A DNA stretch of 64,000 bases from CAYZJB01 sp964602985 (GTDB taxonomy: Bacteria > CLD3 > SB21), in the NCBI GenBank assembly GCA_964602985.1, contig CAZRTJ010000013.1, positions 1 through 64,000 on the forward strand, in the 5' to 3' direction. The notes under the pieces were generated by a model. That model was given only the letters and a program-made list of their open reading frames with translations. It did not search any database and had not been told where the DNA came from. A program made the position numbers and the translations under genes. Of the stretch, positions 34,145 through 42,362 are shown piece after piece (positions within the stretch are counted from its first letter, which is position 1; every line of letters begins with the position of its first letter).

Positions 34145-34176
34145 TGTGGAGACAAGGGGGGTCGAACCCCTGACCT
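34145..34176 (-). repeat. tRNA-Ala 3' end as putative attR
   Basis: The 32 bp cover the variable-loop edge, T arm, 3' acceptor strand, discriminator and two bases beyond the tRNA. They are repeated perfectly at 19829-19860. Confidence 0.75.
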
Positions 34177-34219
34177 CAAGACTGCCAGCCTTGCGCTCTC
34201 CCAACTGAGCTATGTCCCC
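34147..34219 (-). tRNA. tRNA-Ala (GGC)
   Basis: A complete cloverleaf on the minus strand. The acceptor is GGGGACA with TGTCTCC (one G-T pair), the anticodon loop is CTGGCAG (anticodon GGC) and the T arm is GGGGTTCGACCCCC. The discriminator is A and no CCA is encoded. Its 3' end is the right boundary of the putative island. Confidence 0.95.
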
Positions 34220-34233
34220 ATAACGGTGCGGCC

Positions 34234-34262
34234 AAGATAGACGAACATCAAAATAGATGCAA
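34234..34262 (-). promoter_or_regulatory. Putative promoter of tRNA-Ala
   Basis: Minus strand TTGCAT (34257-34262), 17-bp spacer, TATCTT (34234-34239), ending about 14 bp before the tRNA 5' end. Confidence 0.55.
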
Positions 34263-34268
34263 GAATTT

Positions 34269-35423
34269 TCATTCGGGCGCACGAGGCAGATAGGAACTGC
34301 CATCCACATACAGGCGCGGCACGCGTGCGTTGATCATGCAGGTGACCTCATACGGAATCGTACCGATGATCTCTGCCAGCGCAGATGCCGTAATTGTCTC
34401 GGAGTCAGACCGACCGATCAGCACGACTTCGTCTCCTATGCTGACGCGGTCTTGCCCCACATCCACCATGATCTGATCCATGCAGACCGCTCCTACCACC
34501 GGATAACGCTTCCCACGGATGAGCACGGATGCTCGGTTGCTGAGCAATCGAGAATATCCGTCGCCATATCCGATTGGGACAGTGACGATCGTCGTTTCCT
34601 CCTTCGTGCGATACAAGTGCCCGTAACTGATGCCTGTCTGAGCCGGCACACGCTTAATGAAGACCACCTTCGAGTGAAGTGACAACACCGGTCGCAGGTT
34701 CCATCCTTGGGCGCTGTTCGATGGTGGAATTCCGTACATCCCGATGCCAGGACGAACCATGTCATAACTCGCTTCCGGCAAATGACCCACCGCGCCCGTA
34801 TTCGAAATATGTTTGAGCGGGATATCCAGTCCCTCTTTTGCCAGTGCAGTTACCAGTGTCTCGTATCGTTCGTGCTGTGCGTGGGCAAAAGCGTCATCCG
34901 GCTCATCCGCCGTTGCGAAGTGCGAATACAGACCGACAATGTCGAGATTCGATAGTTTCCGAACCTCCCGGACAAATGGAATGGCGTGCAGATGCGACAC
35001 TCCTATTCTCTCCATGCCGGTATCAATCTTCAAATGGACCCGGACCTTCTGATGCGATACTTCCGCATCGATATGCCGGGCGAGTTCCAAAGACGACACC
35101 GTCACGTCCAGATCGTTTTGAACAAATTTCTTGATCTGGTAACCCAAAATCCCACCCATCACCAAAATGGGAATGTCCACGTCGTGTTGCCGTAAGAAGA
35201 TCCCTTCCTCCAGGAAACCCACCCCGATGTATTCCACTCCGGAACGAATGGCTTGACGCGTCACCTCCAGGATTCCGTGGCCGTAGGCATTTGCTTTTAC
35301 GATGGCCATGATTTTCGCGGAACCGATCTTCTTTCGAATTTCATGCAAATTGTGATTCAGCGCCGTCAAATCAATGACAGCGTGTGTCGGACGAATGTCC
35401 CGCATGATTGGGTAGAGTTCCAT
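34269..35423 (-). CDS. alr: Alanine racemase
   Basis: A 384-residue PLP fold-type III enzyme interconverting L- and D-alanine for peptidoglycan. The PLP lysine is K43 in VKANAYGHG. The opposite catalytic Tyr lies in GISYGHLY. GYGDGYSR and GAVCMDQIMVD are also typical. The start overlaps the stop of the purine nucleoside phosphorylase gene (TGATG). A second ATG six codons in is possible. It is the last gene of a tightly coupled operon that begins near the SRP RNA. Confidence 0.95.
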   Translation of the reverse strand: MELYPIMRDIRPTHAVIDLTALNHNLHEIRKKIGSAKIMAIVKANAYGHGILEVTRQAIRSGVEYIGVGFLEEGIFLRQHDVDIPILVMGGILGYQIKKFVQNDLDVTVSSLELARHIDAEVSHQKVRVHLKIDTGMERIGVSHLHAIPFVREVRKLSNLDIVGLYSHFATADEPDDAFAHAQHERYETLVTALAKEGLDIPLKHISNTGAVGHLPEASYDMVRPGIGMYGIPPSNSAQGWNLRPVLSLHSKVVFIKRVPAQTGISYGHLYRTKEETTIVTVPIGYGDGYSRLLSNRASVLIRGKRYPVVGAVCMDQIMVDVGQDRVSIGDEVVLIGRSDSETITASALAEIIGTIPYEVTCMINARVPRLYVDGSSYLPRAPE

Positions 35424-36247
35424 CAGCGTATCTGCTGGATCAAGGCGTGAAGGAGGCGTTGGAATTTTTCTCGCACAAGACCCGCGGTTTCGGTGACTTC
35501 ATCATGGGAGAGTCGATTCAGCGACAACCCTGTTGCTTTGTTTGTGATACAACTGATGCCAAGAACCCGCATGCCGCAATGCTTTGCGACAATCGTTTCC
35601 GGGACCGTCGACATGCCCACTGCGTCCGCACCGCACCGGGTGATCATCCGGACTTCCGCCCGCGTTTCGTACGTCGGGCCGGAACTACCCCAGTACACGC
35701 CTCGGCGGACGTGGATCCCCATTTCCCGGGCAATGAACTCGGCCTGTCCTGCCAAATCCGGATCGTACTCCTCACACATGTCCGGGAATCGAGGCCCCCA
35801 TGCCTCCACATTCGGTCCTCGAAGAGGATTATCAAAAAACATGTTGACGTGGCCCGTCATGATCATGAGGTCGCCTGGTTTAAAATACAGATTCACACCC
35901 CCGGCGGCATTCGTCACAATCAGGATGCGAGCGCCGAGCTGACGAAACAATCGCACCCCCAATGTCACTTGCTCGATCGGATAGCCCTCGTAATAGTGCA
36001 CCCGGCCACGAAAGGCCGCAATCGCCTTCGAACCCAGACCTCCCAGCACCAGCTGACCGGAATGCCCTTCGACTGTCGAGGAAGCATAGTGAGGAATCTC
36101 CGCCGTAGGAATGCAGAGCGGATCTTTCAAATCGTCTGCAAACGACCCCAGACCCGACCCGAGTATGAGACCCACTTCAAATATCCTGGAATCGCGAGCG
36201 CGAACATGTGCGGTGGCGTCCGCAACTTTTTCTTCGATCGATTTCAC
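35423..36247 (-). CDS. Purine-nucleoside phosphorylase
   Basis: A 274-residue trimeric-type PNP that splits purine nucleosides with phosphate. GLILGSGLGSFAD is the phosphate loop, VEGHSGQ the His-containing loop, YEGY a base-contact segment, VTNAAGG the phosphate/ribose loop and FFDNPLRGPN a further conserved segment. It is coupled to the neighbouring genes by ATGA (upstream) and TGATG (downstream). The role is salvage of purines. Confidence 0.93.
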   Translation of the reverse strand: MKSIEEKVADATAHVRARDSRIFEVGLILGSGLGSFADDLKDPLCIPTAEIPHYASSTVEGHSGQLVLGGLGSKAIAAFRGRVHYYEGYPIEQVTLGVRLFRQLGARILIVTNAAGGVNLYFKPGDLMIMTGHVNMFFDNPLRGPNVEAWGPRFPDMCEEYDPDLAGQAEFIAREMGIHVRRGVYWGSSGPTYETRAEVRMITRCGADAVGMSTVPETIVAKHCGMRVLGISCITNKATGLSLNRLSHDEVTETAGLVREKFQRLLHALIQQIR

Positions 36248-37422
36248 GTAAATAACTTAATCACATCCAAAATCAGTTTCGGCTTCGTCTTGAGTGCCGC
36301 CTTGAAGATGCGCATCAGACTTCTGTCCGGCATCGGTATCGCCAACACCTGTTTTGCCAAACGATTCAACTGTTCGTCCGTGAACTCAAATATGACGTCC
36401 TTGATGCGGTAGAAACGCTCGTAGTCCTTTCCGATCGTACTGTTCCATTCCTTATCGTACTGCGCGAGACGTTTTTCCGTAACGTTGTTTTCCCGAATGG
36501 CTTGCGCAGCGATCTTTCCAGCCAACATGCCCGCGTACATGCCTGAAACGATGCCGCCACCGGAAATAGGATTGACCTGATGGGCTGCATCGCCAACCAG
36601 CATAAAGCCATGACCGGAAATCTTTTTCAGCGTCAGGGCGCAGGGTACGCCTCCGCACAGCGTAGACAAAATCGGTTTTCCGGCAAATCGTTCATCCACA
36701 AAATCCTTCAAATAACTCAAGGCCGAACGCTTGCCGGAAAATTCGCCGGAGATGCCAATTCCGACATTGGCGGTGCGGTTTCCCTTGGGAAACACCCAGA
36801 TATATCCGCCCGGCACCTTGATGTTGGAAAAGACAAACTCGCACATCTCCTGATCGATGTCGATATCGGCGATGGTAAATTGAGCGCAGGATTCCATGTC
36901 GCGCATCTTCGTAAAGGTATTGATTCCGGCCCATCGCCCGACACGAGATTCGACGCCGTCTGCGCCGATGACGATACCGGCGCGAACCTCCACGTCCATT
37001 CCCATCGTTCTGACCCGAACTCCGCGCACGACTCCATCTTCTTTCAATAAGCCGTTGACATACGCTTTCGTTACAACTTCTGAACCCTCGCGTGCCGCGA
37101 GATTCGCCAGCTCATAATCGAATACCCGCCGATCCAAACAATACCCGCTGTCACCCCACCTCGCGTCTACGGCGGTTCCATTCGGAGCAACCAGGCGGAA
37201 CCCCTTGATCGTCGCGGCTATCCAATGCGGCTCGACCTTTCCGACCACTCGTTCCAGCGCCTTGGCCCCCACTCCCTCCGCACAACGCACGGGAACGCCA
37301 ATCTCACGGTCTTTCTCCAACAGAAGCACTTTGGCGCCACCGGCCGAGGCACACTTCGCCGCTGTACTGCCCGCCGGCCCTGCCCCCACGATGATAATGT
37401 CGTAATAGTCGTTGCGTATCAC
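36244..37422 (-). CDS. Geranylgeranyl reductase-family flavoprotein
   Basis: A 392-residue FAD-dependent protein. The dinucleotide loop is IIIVGAGPAGSTAA (10-22). The second FAD segment is GFMLVGDAAHQVNPISGGGI, and a PVRCAEG motif typical of geranylgeranyl/digeranylgeranyl-glycerophospholipid reductases follows residue 40. The family saturates isoprenoid chains such as menaquinone side chains, and bacterial members are often unassigned. The menaquinone gene mqnA is two operons upstream, which makes a quinone side-chain role plausible. ATGA overlaps on both sides. Confidence 0.85.
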   Translation of the reverse strand: MIRNDYYDIIIVGAGPAGSTAAKCASAGGAKVLLLEKDREIGVPVRCAEGVGAKALERVVGKVEPHWIAATIKGFRLVAPNGTAVDARWGDSGYCLDRRVFDYELANLAAREGSEVVTKAYVNGLLKEDGVVRGVRVRTMGMDVEVRAGIVIGADGVESRVGRWAGINTFTKMRDMESCAQFTIADIDIDQEMCEFVFSNIKVPGGYIWVFPKGNRTANVGIGISGEFSGKRSALSYLKDFVDERFAGKPILSTLCGGVPCALTLKKISGHGFMLVGDAAHQVNPISGGGIVSGMYAGMLAGKIAAQAIRENNVTEKRLAQYDKEWNSTIGKDYERFYRIKDVIFEFTDEQLNRLAKQVLAIPMPDRSLMRIFKAALKTKPKLILDVIKLFT

Positions 37423-38018
37423 TGGAGGCTCATCCTTCCTTCCATCGCACGAGACAGTGTATTCATATCGGCAAATTCGAGATCGCTGCCTATTGGAATT
37501 CCACGGGCGATTCGGGAGACACGAATGGGTCTGCCCTTCAGTTGCTCCGCCAAAAACATCACGGTTGCGTCCCCCTGCACGTTGGGATTAATCGCGAGGA
37601 TGACTTCGCGAATTTCTGCCGAAATCCGCTTTAACAGTCCATCGATGGTGAGATCATTCGGTCCGACCCCGTCGAGCGGACTGAGGACGCCACCGAGCAC
37701 ATGATACAAACCGCGGTACTGATCTATTCTCTCAATGGCGAGTACGTCGTTGGCCTCCTCGACGACACAGATGATCGATCTGTCCCTCTTGGAATTGGAA
37801 CAAATCGCGCAGGGGTCGGACTCGGTCACATTAAAGCATACGGAACATCGACCGATTTTTTCTTTGAGATCCAGCAATGCCTGCGACAGGCGAGCGACGT
37901 CATCCTTCGATTGTTTCAACAGGTAAAAAGCCAGTCGCTGTGCCGTCTTACGACCAATCGTCGGGAGCTTGGACAATTCCCCAATCAACCTCTCCAGCGT
38001 TTCAGACGTGTATGTCAT
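37419..38018 (-). CDS. recR: Recombination mediator RecR
   Basis: A 199-residue protein. It has an N-terminal helix-hairpin-helix (10-30, LPTIGRKTAQRLA), a zinc finger with C58, C61, C70 and C73, and a Toprim domain (about 80-175; VVEEANDVLAIE, GGVLSPLDGVGP). It loads RecA at gaps together with RecF/RecO. The dnaX-ybaB-recR order is the classical bacterial arrangement. Its start overlaps the ybaB stop (TGATG). Confidence 0.97.
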   Translation of the reverse strand: MTYTSETLERLIGELSKLPTIGRKTAQRLAFYLLKQSKDDVARLSQALLDLKEKIGRCSVCFNVTESDPCAICSNSKRDRSIICVVEEANDVLAIERIDQYRGLYHVLGGVLSPLDGVGPNDLTIDGLLKRISAEIREVILAINPNVQGDATVMFLAEQLKGRPIRVSRIARGIPIGSDLEFADMNTLSRAMEGRMSLQ

Positions 38019-38338
38019 CAGAGTTTGAGTTGGGAGAACATGCCTCCCGTCGCTTTGTCCATCTCCTCACCCGCTCGCGTTTCAGCCGCGTCCAGCGCCC
38101 GATTGCCAGCTGCCAGGATCATGTCCTGCAGGATCTTCACATCCCCGGAGTGAAAAGCATCCTCCCGGATATGGAGCTCTTTGACTCGCAACGAGCCGCT
38201 GACGAGGACTCGCACAGCTCCGCCGTCTGCGGTTTGTTCGACAGTGAGGTGACCCGCCTCAGACTGCGGTTCAGCAATCCTGGCTTCGATTTTTTGCGCC
38301 TCTTTCGAGAGGCTCTTCATGTCCATACCCTTCGGCAT
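38018..38338 (-). CDS. ybaB: YbaB/EbfC nucleoid-associated protein
   Basis: A 106-residue DNA-binding protein. MPKGMDMKSLSKEAQKIEARI is the first helix, followed by a beta-hairpin (VEQTADGGAVRVLVSGSLRVKELHI) and a C-terminal helix with MILAAGNRALDAAE. Starting at 38338 places it 2 bp after the dnaX stop with an AGGAG site. The earlier frame to 38374 overlaps dnaX and is rejected. Conserved position between dnaX and recR. Confidence 0.93.
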   Translation of the reverse strand: MPKGMDMKSLSKEAQKIEARIAEPQSEAGHLTVEQTADGGAVRVLVSGSLRVKELHIREDAFHSGDVKILQDMILAAGNRALDAAETRAGEEMDKATGGMFSQLKL

Positions 38339-38340
38339 GT

Positions 38341-40014
38341 TCAACTCCTGGTTTCCAATTGGATGAGTTCGCAATCCAAATCTCGGATCAGATTCAACAG
38401 AGGGGCCGCCTGCTCCAGTTTCCGCAAGCGGGCAAAATTCTCCGAAAGATCGGACGTCTCTGACTCCGGCCGTTGTACGTCCGCAAGGGGATAACTGTCG
38501 AACAAATCTCTTTCCTGCTCTTCGATCCGCCGTTCCGCTCTCAACCGCATTCGTCTGCCAAACACCGATTCCGCCATTTCCGTCAGGGAGTCCCGCTCTC
38601 GTTCAAGAATCTCAACGTGAAAGGGTTCGGCAGACTGGGCGGGAAGAGCGATTGTCAGTGTATCCCCTTCCACTCGCACGGGTTTCGCTTCCTGCAGAAT
38701 AGATCCAATCCGGATCTTGCGTTCGCGCACGAGTTCCACGAAATCCATCCACCGCTGAAAGATCGTTTCAGACCGCTGTTCCTCCGGAGGGGAATGCGCC
38801 GAGGATGTGGAAGCCGCTGTGGATTGCGTGACTACAGGTTCGGGTTCAGATTTTTTTTTTTCAACGGCGGGCGTTACCGGCGGGGTCTGAGTCAGGGAGT
38901 TCAGCAATCGGTCCAATGAAACCGCGTCGTCCATGAATGCCAGCTTTAACAGGGTCAATTCCATCAGTGTCCGCTGTTTCATACTCCAGCGAATTTTCTG
39001 ATGACTTTCGGTGAGCAGATTCATCATTCGCAGGAAGTCGGTTTCCGAATACCAACCGGCCTGCGATTCGAGTTTTTCTTTGTCGTCATCAAAAACATCC
39101 GTCAGCAGGGAACCCGCACCCGACCGTTGCACCAAGAGATTTCTAACATGCTCCAGGAGTCCTTGAAGAAATTCCACCGGATCCCAACCCGCATCCAAGA
39201 CTCTTTCGAGTTGCCGAAATACCGCACCCGGATTCCTGCTGTGGATGGCGTCAAACATCTCGAAGTAGGCGCTCTGACTAATCAAGCCCAACGCCTGACG
39301 GGTTTTGTCAATCGATATGGTTTCACCCGAAAAGGACAATACCTGGTCCAAGAGGGTCATGGCATCCCGCATACCGCCGTCCGCCTGCTGCGCGAGGGCG
39401 AATAGCGATTCCCGATCGATCTTCAGCTTCTCCTGATCGCAGATGTACTGCAACCGCGCAATCACCTTCGAGACAGGGACGCGCTTGAAATCCAGCCGTT
39501 GACACCTCGACAGGATGGTCGGGAGAACCTTATGCGGTTCCGTCGTGGCAAAAATAAAGATCACCTGTGCCGGTGGTTCCTCCAACGTCTTGAGAAGCGC
39601 ATTAAAGGCGTCCTTCGTGATCATGTGGAATTCGTCGATGATATACACCTTGTAGCGTCCGCGAACGGGCAGGAAGCGAATGGTTTCCCGCAGATTGCGG
39701 ATTTCCTCGATGCCGCGGTTCGACGCACCGTCAATTTCCAGCACATCGAGCGCTCGCCCCGCTGTGATTTCGACACAACTGCCACAGGTGTTGCAAGGCG
39801 TCGGCGTGGGCCCGCCCGTTTCACAATTAATCGCCTTCGCCAGGATTCTGGCAGACGTCGTCTTGCCAACTCCGCGGGGTCCGGAAAAGATGTACGCATG
39901 CCCGATCCGTTTGGATACGATCGCATTGCGGAGCGTCGTGGTGACGTGCTCTTGTCCCACGACATCTTCAAATACCATGGGACGCCATTTACGGGCGATG
40001 ACTTGATAGGACAT
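38341..40014 (-). CDS. dnaX: DNA polymerase III subunits tau/gamma
   Basis: The 557-residue clamp-loader ATPase. Walker A is GPRGVGKTT, four zinc-binding Cys lie in the INCETGG..CNTCGSC region, Walker B is IIDEFHM, and the SRC sensor-1 arginine finger is in ILSRCQRL. After residue 385 there is an A11 run encoding EKKK. A -1 slip leads directly to a TGA (EKKKI stop), giving a gamma-like product of about 389 residues. The C-terminal 170 residues are the tau-specific part. It is preceded by the SRP RNA gene. Confidence 0.95.
   Translation of the reverse strand: MSYQVIARKWRPMVFEDVVGQEHVTTTLRNAIVSKRIGHAYIFSGPRGVGKTTSARILAKAINCETGGPTPTPCNTCGSCVEITAGRALDVLEIDGASNRGIEEIRNLRETIRFLPVRGRYKVYIIDEFHMITKDAFNALLKTLEEPPAQVIFIFATTEPHKVLPTILSRCQRLDFKRVPVSKVIARLQYICDQEKLKIDRESLFALAQQADGGMRDAMTLLDQVLSFSGETISIDKTRQALGLISQSAYFEMFDAIHSRNPGAVFRQLERVLDAGWDPVEFLQGLLEHVRNLLVQRSGAGSLLTDVFDDDKEKLESQAGWYSETDFLRMMNLLTESHQKIRWSMKQRTLMELTLLKLAFMDDAVSLDRLLNSLTQTPPVTPAVEKKKSEPEPVVTQSTAASTSSAHSPPEEQRSETIFQRWMDFVELVRERKIRIGSILQEAKPVRVEGDTLTIALPAQSAEPFHVEILERERDSLTEMAESVFGRRMRLRAERRIEEQERDLFDSYPLADVQRPESETSDLSENFARLRKLEQAAPLLNLIRDLDCELIQLETRS
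38846..38861 (-). promoter_or_regulatory. dnaX A11 slippage site and -1 frame stop
   Basis: The coding strand has 11 adenines (complement of 38851-38861) followed by TCTGA. In frame it reads GAA AAA AAA AAA TCT. One base back it reads ATC TGA, terminating. This resembles gamma-producing slippage in other dnaX genes. Confidence 0.6.
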
Positions 40015-40053
40015 GGGTCAGTACGACGTACTTTCGGTGATACTATAAATAAA

Positions 40054-40150
40054 GCCCAAGCTGATTACGGCACATCCAGGGTAACACCTACCGTTGCTTC
40101 CTTCCGGACCTGGCGGGTTTCAGTGGCCTTGAATTGCGTAAGGCTCGGGC
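40054..40150 (-). ncRNA. ffs: Signal recognition particle RNA (4.5S-like, small form)
   Basis: About 97 nt on the minus strand. The 5' GCCCGAGC pairs with the 3' GCTTGGGC. The apical domain has the hallmark CCAGGTCCGGAAGGAAGCA, including the GGAA tetraloop and the asymmetric loop that bind Ffh. No Alu domain, so it is the short form. It lies 40 bp before dnaX on the same strand, a common placement. T-rich bases follow the stem. Confidence 0.95.
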
Positions 40151-40172
40151 ATAAAATCTTTTCAGGCCGCGT

Positions 40173-40201
40173 AAAGTAGGCATTGAGGCCGCCAATGTCA
40201 A
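40173..40201 (-). promoter_or_regulatory. Promoter of SRP RNA / dnaX operon
   Basis: Minus strand consensus TTGACA (40196-40201), 17-bp spacer, TACTTT (40173-40178). The predicted start is about 15-20 nt before the SRP RNA stem. The -35 overlaps the last codons of mqnA. Confidence 0.65.
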
Positions 40202-41013
40202 GAAAAGGTCGCGTCCCCAACCACATACAGATCGGGAATTTCATGAATCATCCCGTAGTAGAAGCAATACGAATAGAATTCCGTGAGCGATTCCTTTTCC
40301 AACGATCCCAGATCGTATCGAATATTGTCTGTCAGGTACGATGCATAGAACTCCGGCGAGCGGGTCGATCCCGTTTCTTGAGCAAAGTCTGCCGCAATCT
40401 GGCCAATGTGTTCGATGCCAGACTTCTTGGCATCCTGAAACGAGCGAATCTGCTCGTTTCCGAGCACCCCCTTGCGGGCCGCCCAAAAGGCATAGACAAA
40501 CGGAAGTCCATCCGTCAGGTCCATCCACTCTTCTCCCAAGTCCAGGCATTGATCGACGTCCAGTTCCAACGCAGTATCTCCAATGATCAGCGCGGCGTCG
40601 GCTTCCTGCAGCATCGAACCAAGGTTGGCGCTCATGCTGACGATCTCCGGTCGGACATTATACTTCTCCCCCAAAATGATCTGCAGAAGCGCCACAGAGG
40701 TTCGGCTACGAGCATCCACCGCGACGCGACGAATCTCGTGCAATCCTTTGTGAAAATACAGCTCGACGCTCTTTACGGTACCGGATGAGGAAATCGAAAT
40801 GTCGGGGACAATCTCCAGATGGGTTTGCTCGCGAATCCGGGAGTATTCGATCACCGGGATGAGTGCCACGTCTGCTTCCCCGGATGTCAGTCGGGCCGCG
40901 CAGTCTGCCGGCGGGGATAAATGAATGGCCAGTCCGTCGGACTGGCCAAGATTGTAGATCAGAGGTCGTGCATTCAGAAAAGAAACGGCACTGACCATCA
41001 AAGGTTGTTTCAT
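40198..41013 (-). CDS. mqnA: Chorismate dehydratase MqnA
   Basis: A 271-residue periplasmic-binding-like enzyme. It starts VSAVSFLNARPLIYNL, the MqnA signature with the conserved Asn, and has the DVALIPVIEY segment. MqnA makes 3-enolpyruvoyl-benzoate, the first step of the futalosine route to menaquinone. This implies the organism uses menaquinone by that route, although no other mqn gene is in the window. Its start overlaps the DUF2007 gene by ATGA. Confidence 0.9.
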   Translation of the reverse strand: MKQPLMVSAVSFLNARPLIYNLGQSDGLAIHLSPPADCAARLTSGEADVALIPVIEYSRIREQTHLEIVPDISISSSGTVKSVELYFHKGLHEIRRVAVDARSRTSVALLQIILGEKYNVRPEIVSMSANLGSMLQEADAALIIGDTALELDVDQCLDLGEEWMDLTDGLPFVYAFWAARKGVLGNEQIRSFQDAKKSGIEHIGQIAADFAQETGSTRSPEFYASYLTDNIRYDLGSLEKESLTEFYSYCFYYGMIHEIPDLYVVGDATFS

Positions 41014-41297
41014 GTTGGGGTTTCGGTCGAATCTCCGTCGGTGTCTGCGTCTTCGGACAACTCACGTTCCGGAAGCTGAAGGTCTTTCAGAACTTCCAGC
41101 GCTTCCGCCTCTCTTTCCTTCGGGACTAAGACTTTGATTTCAGACAAATCCCCGACCCATACCACATTCATGTGGTCCTTTTGCGAGAAGACCGTCGCCT
41201 CGAAGCCGGCCTGCTCCAGAAAATCCCGGATCATATCCGCTTGATGTTCGTACGCGACTACGCGGACAACGGCCCAGCCTTCGATGAGTTCGGCCAC
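41010..41297 (-). CDS. DUF2007 domain protein
   Basis: A 95-residue small cytoplasmic protein with the DUF2007 pattern: a ferredoxin-like beta-alpha-beta (VVRVVAYEHQADMIRDFLEQAGFEATV), then VWVGDLSEIKVLVPKEREAEALEVL, and an acidic Asp/Glu/Thr tail. It starts with GTG directly after the TAG of the TPR gene. Described in databases as a putative signal-transducing protein; function unknown. Confidence 0.8.
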   Translation of the reverse strand: MAELIEGWAVVRVVAYEHQADMIRDFLEQAGFEATVFSQKDHMNVVWVGDLSEIKVLVPKEREAEALEVLKDLQLPERELSEDADTDGDSTETPT

Positions 41298-42146
41298 CTA
41301 TTTGGCCCCCAGTTGTTTGACCCAGTATTCGGCGGATTCACGATAGCGTCGACTGGTCATCGAGTTGTTGTAATATTTCAACGCCTCGGAGGAATTGCCT
41401 GATTTGCGATAGGCGTCAGCTAATTCAAAGTTCAGCCCGGCCGTAGTCTCCGCGTCTTTCGATGCGGCCAGTCCCTTCTGGGCGCTGGAGATCGCGGTCG
41501 ATGCATCCGCATTCACGTTATAGGCATTCGCCAACTCCAGATACGCCTTGGCCATTCCAGGATCCGCTTGGACGGCCTTTTGAAGAATGCCGATGGCCTC
41601 TCCCAAACGACCCAAACCGTCCTTAACCACTTTGCCTTTCAGATACAGCATGTCCGCGTCATTGGGACTCTCTTTGAGATACAAGTCCATTGTCTCAATG
41701 GCTTTCTTGTAGTCCTTCGTATCCACATACAGATTGGCCTTGTAACTCACGGCGGAAGTCTTGATTTCGGCGTTTCCGCCAGCCACCTCGACGGCCTTGT
41801 CATAATTCTTCAGCGCGCTCGCGAAATCACCCAACCGCCTGTAGGCCAGACCGAGGTTGATATAGGCCTTGGCGTAATTGGGATCCAATTTAATCGCTTC
41901 CTGGAACTCACGCACGGCTGCGGCGTAATCTCCCTGTTTGTAGTAATCGCCGCCGTTCTTGAAGTGTGCCTTGGAGGCTTTTTGACTGCCCAGCGAATTG
42001 ATCTTCTCCTGATTCTGCCGTTCAATCTCCTCTTTCTGCTTTTTCCATGCCTCCAGTTTACGCTGATACTCTTCGTCTTCATTCTGCGCAAACGCACTCG
42101 ATCCACCGAGGACGAAAAAGACGATTACGAAAAGAGGGTACTTCAT
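41298..42146 (-). CDS. Secreted TPR-repeat protein
   Basis: A 282-residue protein with a signal peptide (MKYPLFVIVFFVLGGSSAFA), a Glu/Lys/Gln-rich coiled-coil segment and about five TPR units (ANAKAYINLGLAYRRLGDFASALKNYDKAVE is the clearest type). Expected in the periplasm or envelope as a protein-interaction scaffold. The ATG at 42146 has a GGAGGTG site. The longer frame to 42257 starts inside the tRNA-Leu gene and is rejected. It is possibly co-transcribed with the tRNA upstream. Confidence 0.85.
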   Translation of the reverse strand: MKYPLFVIVFFVLGGSSAFAQNEDEEYQRKLEAWKKQKEEIERQNQEKINSLGSQKASKAHFKNGGDYYKQGDYAAAVREFQEAIKLDPNYAKAYINLGLAYRRLGDFASALKNYDKAVEVAGGNAEIKTSAVSYKANLYVDTKDYKKAIETMDLYLKESPNDADMLYLKGKVVKDGLGRLGEAIGILQKAVQADPGMAKAYLELANAYNVNADASTAISSAQKGLAASKDAETTAGLNFELADAYRKSGNSSEALKYYNNSMTSRRYRESAEYWVKQLGAK

Positions 42147-42227
42147 GCCAACACCTCCGTTGTGAAATATTTTTTCTAAACTACATCTTCCAACTGAGCC
42201 GACAGGTAAACTACACGGACAGGTCAA

Positions 42228-42311
42228 TGGTGCCGAAGGCGGGATTTGAACCCGCACGCCAAAGGCGCCACCCCCTCAAGATGGTGCGTCTGCCAATTTC
42301 GCCACTTCGGC
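42228..42311 (-). tRNA. tRNA-Leu (GAG)
   Basis: Class II tRNA on the minus strand. The acceptor is GCCGAAG with CTTCGGC, the anticodon is GAG in a CTTGAGG context, a long variable arm (GGCGCC-TTT-GGCGT-like) follows, and the T arm is CGGGTTCAAATCCCG. The discriminator is A, and CCA is encoded (complement of 42228-42230), unlike the other tRNAs here. Confidence 0.95.
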
Positions 42312-42325
42312 AGTGAATCTGCGCA

Positions 42326-42355
42326 AAGATATTCAAACCCGCGCAAAAGAATCAA
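42326..42355 (-). promoter_or_regulatory. Putative promoter of tRNA-Leu
   Basis: Minus strand TTGATT (42350-42355), 18-bp spacer, TATCTT (42326-42331), 14 bp before the tRNA 5' end and just after secG. Confidence 0.45.
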
Positions 42356-42362
42356 TGAGAAT

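Larger units (their letters stand above)
19829..34176. mobile_element. Putative genomic island integrated at tRNA-Ala
   Basis: A 32-bp perfect direct repeat lies at 19829-19860 and 34145-34176. The right copy is the 3' end of the intact tRNA-Ala gene (T arm, 3' acceptor strand and 2 bp downstream). The left copy has no complete tRNA around it. This is the geometry left when an element integrates at a tRNA 3' end and displaces the old end. The interior is AT-richer than both flanks, which are conserved minus-strand operons. It carries an excisionase-like gene, metal-resistance operons, a polyvalent protein and an IS. No integrase or conjugation gene is visible, so the element may be decayed or mobilised in trans. 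Confidence 0.65.

Noticed and set aside
42147..42257. N-terminal extension of the TPR gene starting at 42257
   Set aside because: It reads through the tRNA-Leu gene; the ATG at 42146 starts a signal peptide after a strong GGAGGTG site.
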